Shown: positions 62,211 to 64,000 of the stretch, piece after piece
Position numbering within the stretch: the first letter of the stretch is position 1
How the letters are laid out: each line of letters starts with the position of its first letter
From: Epibacterium sp. Ofav1-8
GTDB taxonomy: Bacteria; Pseudomonadota; Alphaproteobacteria; Rhodobacterales; Rhodobacteraceae
Direction: 5' to 3'
Assembly (NCBI RefSeq): GCF_022348185.1
Contig: NZ_JAKRFD010000007.1
Location: forward strand, 1 to 64,000
DNA length: 64,000 nt
Notes under the pieces: model-generated
What the model saw: the letters and a program-made list of their open reading frames with translations, nothing else
Database searches by the model: none
Told to the model about the DNA's origin: nothing
Position numbers and translations under genes: made by a program

Positions 62211-63369
62211 ATCCTTTGTCGCCCAAAACCCCTCGGTGCTGGTTTTCCTCCTGGGCCTCGCGGCCTTCACCCTCGGCGTCAGCCTCCTGGCCGAAGGGTT
62301 TGGCATCGGTCTCATTTCCACCTCTTTCATCAAGACATTGGGCAAAACGCTCTGCCTCTGTCTTGTGGCCATCGCGATGGACCTGATCTGGGGCTATTGC
62401 GGCATCCTGTCCTTGGGCCATTTCGCCTTCTTTGGTCTCGGCGGTTATATGATCGGCATGTGGCTGATGTATGCCCGCACCGAGATCATCGTGGAGGCCT
62501 CGCTTGCCCAGGGCGTGATCCCGCCGACCCCGCAAGAGGTGATCGACGGCATTGGCAGCCAGATCTTTGGCGTCGTGGGCGCGTCGGACTTTCCGGTGAT
62601 CTGGATGTTCGCCGACAGTCTGACGCTGCAGCTTGCTCTGGTTCCGCTGGTGCCCGCGATCCTGGCGCTGGTCTTTGGCTGGTTGGCGTTCCGCAGCCGC
62701 GTCACCGGCGTGTATCTGTCGATCCTGACCCAGGCGATGACGCTGGCGCTGGCGCTTTACCTGTTCCAGAACGACTCCGGCCTGCGTGGCAACAATGGCC
62801 TTTCGGGCTTGCAGAACCTGCCCGGTGTCACAGCGCCGCAATCGGCGATTTCGCTCTGGTTCTTCTGGGCCTCGGCGCTGGCCCTCGGGCTGGGCTATCT
62901 CCTCAGCGCCTGGGTGGTCTCCGGCAAATTCGGCTCCGTCATCCGCGGCATTCGCGACAACGAAGCCCGCGTGCGCTTCCTCGGCTACCCGGTCGAAAGC
63001 TTCAAGCTGATGCTGTTCACTCTGACCGCGATGATCGCGGCCATCGCCGGCGCGCTCTATTATCCGCAGGCGGGGATCATCAACCCGGCCGAGATTGCCC
63101 CCATCGCCTCGATCTACCTGGCGGTCTGGGTCGCCATCGGTGGGCGGGGGCGGCTCTATGGCGCGGTTCTGGGTGCGGGGTTTGTCAGCCTTGTCTCCAC
63201 CTGGTTCACCGGCGGGCAAGCGCCCGACATCAATCTGGGGTTCTACACCCTGCAATGGGTGGACTGGTGGCAGGTGATCCTTGGGCTGTCCTTCGTGCTT
63301 GTCACGCTGTTTGCGCCCAAGGGCATCGGCGGTCTGTTTGACCTTCTGAACCGCGGGGACAAGGCATGA
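62203..63369 (+). CDS. urtC: Urea ABC transporter permease UrtC
   Basis: This 388-residue LivM-type permease has about ten membrane helices. It shows 'MDLIWGYCGILSLGHFAFFGLGGY', the family's strongest block, and the EAA-like 'VIRGIRDNEARVRFLGYPVESFKL'. C-terminal 'YLAVWVAIGGRGRLYGAVLGAG' completes the fold. GCAGGAG precedes ATG 62203 by 9 bp. Its stop overlaps the urtD start (ATGA). Confidence 0.94.
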   Translation: MRRSFVAQNPSVLVFLLGLAAFTLGVSLLAEGFGIGLISTSFIKTLGKTLCLCLVAIAMDLIWGYCGILSLGHFAFFGLGGYMIGMWLMYARTEIIVEASLAQGVIPPTPQEVIDGIGSQIFGVVGASDFPVIWMFADSLTLQLALVPLVPAILALVFGWLAFRSRVTGVYLSILTQAMTLALALYLFQNDSGLRGNNGLSGLQNLPGVTAPQSAISLWFFWASALALGLGYLLSAWVVSGKFGSVIRGIRDNEARVRFLGYPVESFKLMLFTLTAMIAAIAGALYYPQAGIINPAEIAPIASIYLAVWVAIGGRGRLYGAVLGAGFVSLVSTWFTGGQAPDINLGFYTLQWVDWWQVILGLSFVLVTLFAPKGIGGLFDLLNRGDKA

Positions 63370-64000
63370 GCCAGATGAATACGCTTCTGGAGGTATCCGG
63401 TGTCTCCGTGTCCTTTGACGGGTTCAAGGCGATCAACAACCTGTCGTTTCAGATTGGCCCGGCGGAACTGCGCGCGGTGATCGGCCCCAATGGCGCGGGC
63501 AAGACCACCTTCATGGATATCGTCACCGGCAAGACCCGACCCGACGCGGGGCGGGTGCTCTTTGGTGAAAAATCCATCTCTTTGCTCACTCTGTCCGAAG
63601 CGCAGATCGCGCAGGCGGGGGTGGGGCGCAAGTTTCAGAAACCCACGGTGTTTGAGGATCAAACCATCCGGGAAAATCTGATGATGGCGCTGAAGGCTCC
63701 GCGCAGATGGTGGTCGGTCCTGACCTTCCGGGCAGCGGACACCCATCTCGCACGTGTTTCGGAGCTGGCCGAGGAGGTTGGTCTGTCGGACCAGCTTGAT
63801 CGCATCGCGGGAGAACTGTCGCATGGGCAAAAACAATGGCTGGAGATCGGCATGCTGCTGGCGCAGGAGCCGCGCCTTCTGCTGGTCGACGAACCTGCTG
63901 CCGGCATGACGCCGGAAGAGCGCGCGCATACCACCGATCTGCTGGTCGAGGCCGCCCGCACCCGCGCCGTGGTTGTGGTCGAACATGACATGGAGTTCGT
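63366..64000 (+). CDS. urtD: Urea ABC transporter ATP-binding protein UrtD (cut by window end)
   Basis: The gene starts at ATG 63366 within the urtC stop and runs past the right edge, so about 211 residues are visible. Walker A 'GPNGAGKTTF', signature 'LSHGQKQWLEIGM', Walker B 'LLLVDEPAAGMTP' and the switch His in 'VVVEHDME' are present; the signature motif LSHGQKQW is characteristic of UrtD. A second ATPase, UrtE, would be expected beyond the window. Confidence 0.93.
   Translation, partial: MSQMNTLLEVSGVSVSFDGFKAINNLSFQIGPAELRAVIGPNGAGKTTFMDIVTGKTRPDAGRVLFGEKSISLLTLSEAQIAQAGVGRKFQKPTVFEDQTIRENLMMALKAPRRWWSVLTFRAADTHLARVSELAEEVGLSDQLDRIAGELSHGQKQWLEIGMLLAQEPRLLLVDEPAAGMTPEERAHTTDLLVEAARTRAVVVVEHDMEF

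Noticed and set aside
61264-63255. 663-codon open frame antisense to urtB and urtC
   Set aside because: It spans two real genes and their gap, is Asp/Gly/His-rich throughout and has no start region or motif; a high-GC artefact.
1-64000. tRNA, rRNA, CRISPR arrays and insertion sequences
   Set aside because: I looked for T-loop-like segments, regularly spaced repeats and transposase motifs and saw none that hold up.

Overview
The window is a gene-dense, high-GC stretch of chromosome. It most likely comes from an alphaproteobacterium of the Rhodobacteraceae (Roseobacter group). I infer this from gene order and family composition: a urease operon that also holds ureJ and a small lipoprotein gene, the frcBCAK fructose ABC locus with a ROK repressor, a pgi-zwf-edd-eda cluster, an hmuTUV heme locus with its own TonB/ExbB/ExbD, and many ATGA or TGATG stop/start overlaps. 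No search was run, so genus and species are not assigned. I found no rRNA, tRNA, CRISPR array, insertion sequence or prophage block.

Layout. 1-5000: the 3' end of pntB, then a reductive pyrimidine/hydantoin catabolism group (M20 amidohydrolase, dihydropyrimidinase, NCS1 permease, DUF1330). 5228-7732: a CHASE-PAS hybrid histidine kinase. 7919-16845: a complete heme-uptake locus, with hmuSTUV reading left and the TonB-dependent receptor, a small secreted protein, exbB, two exbD genes and tonB reading right. 16923-19663: a D-amino-acid dehydrogenase-like oxidoreductase convergent with an aldehyde dehydrogenase. 20183-22942: a chemoreceptor. 23140-29741: a beta-oxidation operon resembling the pimelate (pim) operon, followed by an IclR regulator. 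29817-35591: a 2H phosphoesterase-like protein, glucokinase, an ORF6N protein, a TauE/GntR operon and a ROK repressor. 35776-39412: frcBCAK. 39500-45248: a P-loop protein, an NAD-binding epimerase-like protein, a two-subunit molybdenum hydroxylase and an AraC regulator. 45646-51233: eda, edd, zwf and pgi. 51781-58402: the urease operon (ureD-A-J-B-lipoprotein-C-DUF1127-E-F-G). 58763-64000: the urea ABC transporter urtABC and most of urtD.

How the genes work together. Two coherent physiologies stand out. Sugar: fructose enters by FrcBCA and is probably phosphorylated by FrcK, glucose is phosphorylated by Glk, and both can reach glucose 6-phosphate through Pgi and then the Entner-Doudoroff enzymes Zwf, Edd and Eda. 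Near-identical LacI-type operator candidates lie upstream of glk and of pgi. Nitrogen: pyrimidine or hydantoin breakdown at the left end releases ammonia, and at the right end urea is imported by Urt and hydrolysed by urease. These are divergently transcribed from one shared control region.

Most unusual observations. The heme-locus exbD genes are a tandem pair in which one copy keeps the membrane Asp needed for proton coupling and the other has Asn at the equivalent place. The AraC gene and the molybdenum hydroxylase operon each have direct repeats spaced exactly 21 bp upstream. A perfect SoxR/MerR-like 16-bp palindrome precedes the epimerase gene. The acyl-CoA dehydrogenase pair looks like a split-active-site heteromer. 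These are candidates read by eye and need computation or experiment to confirm.
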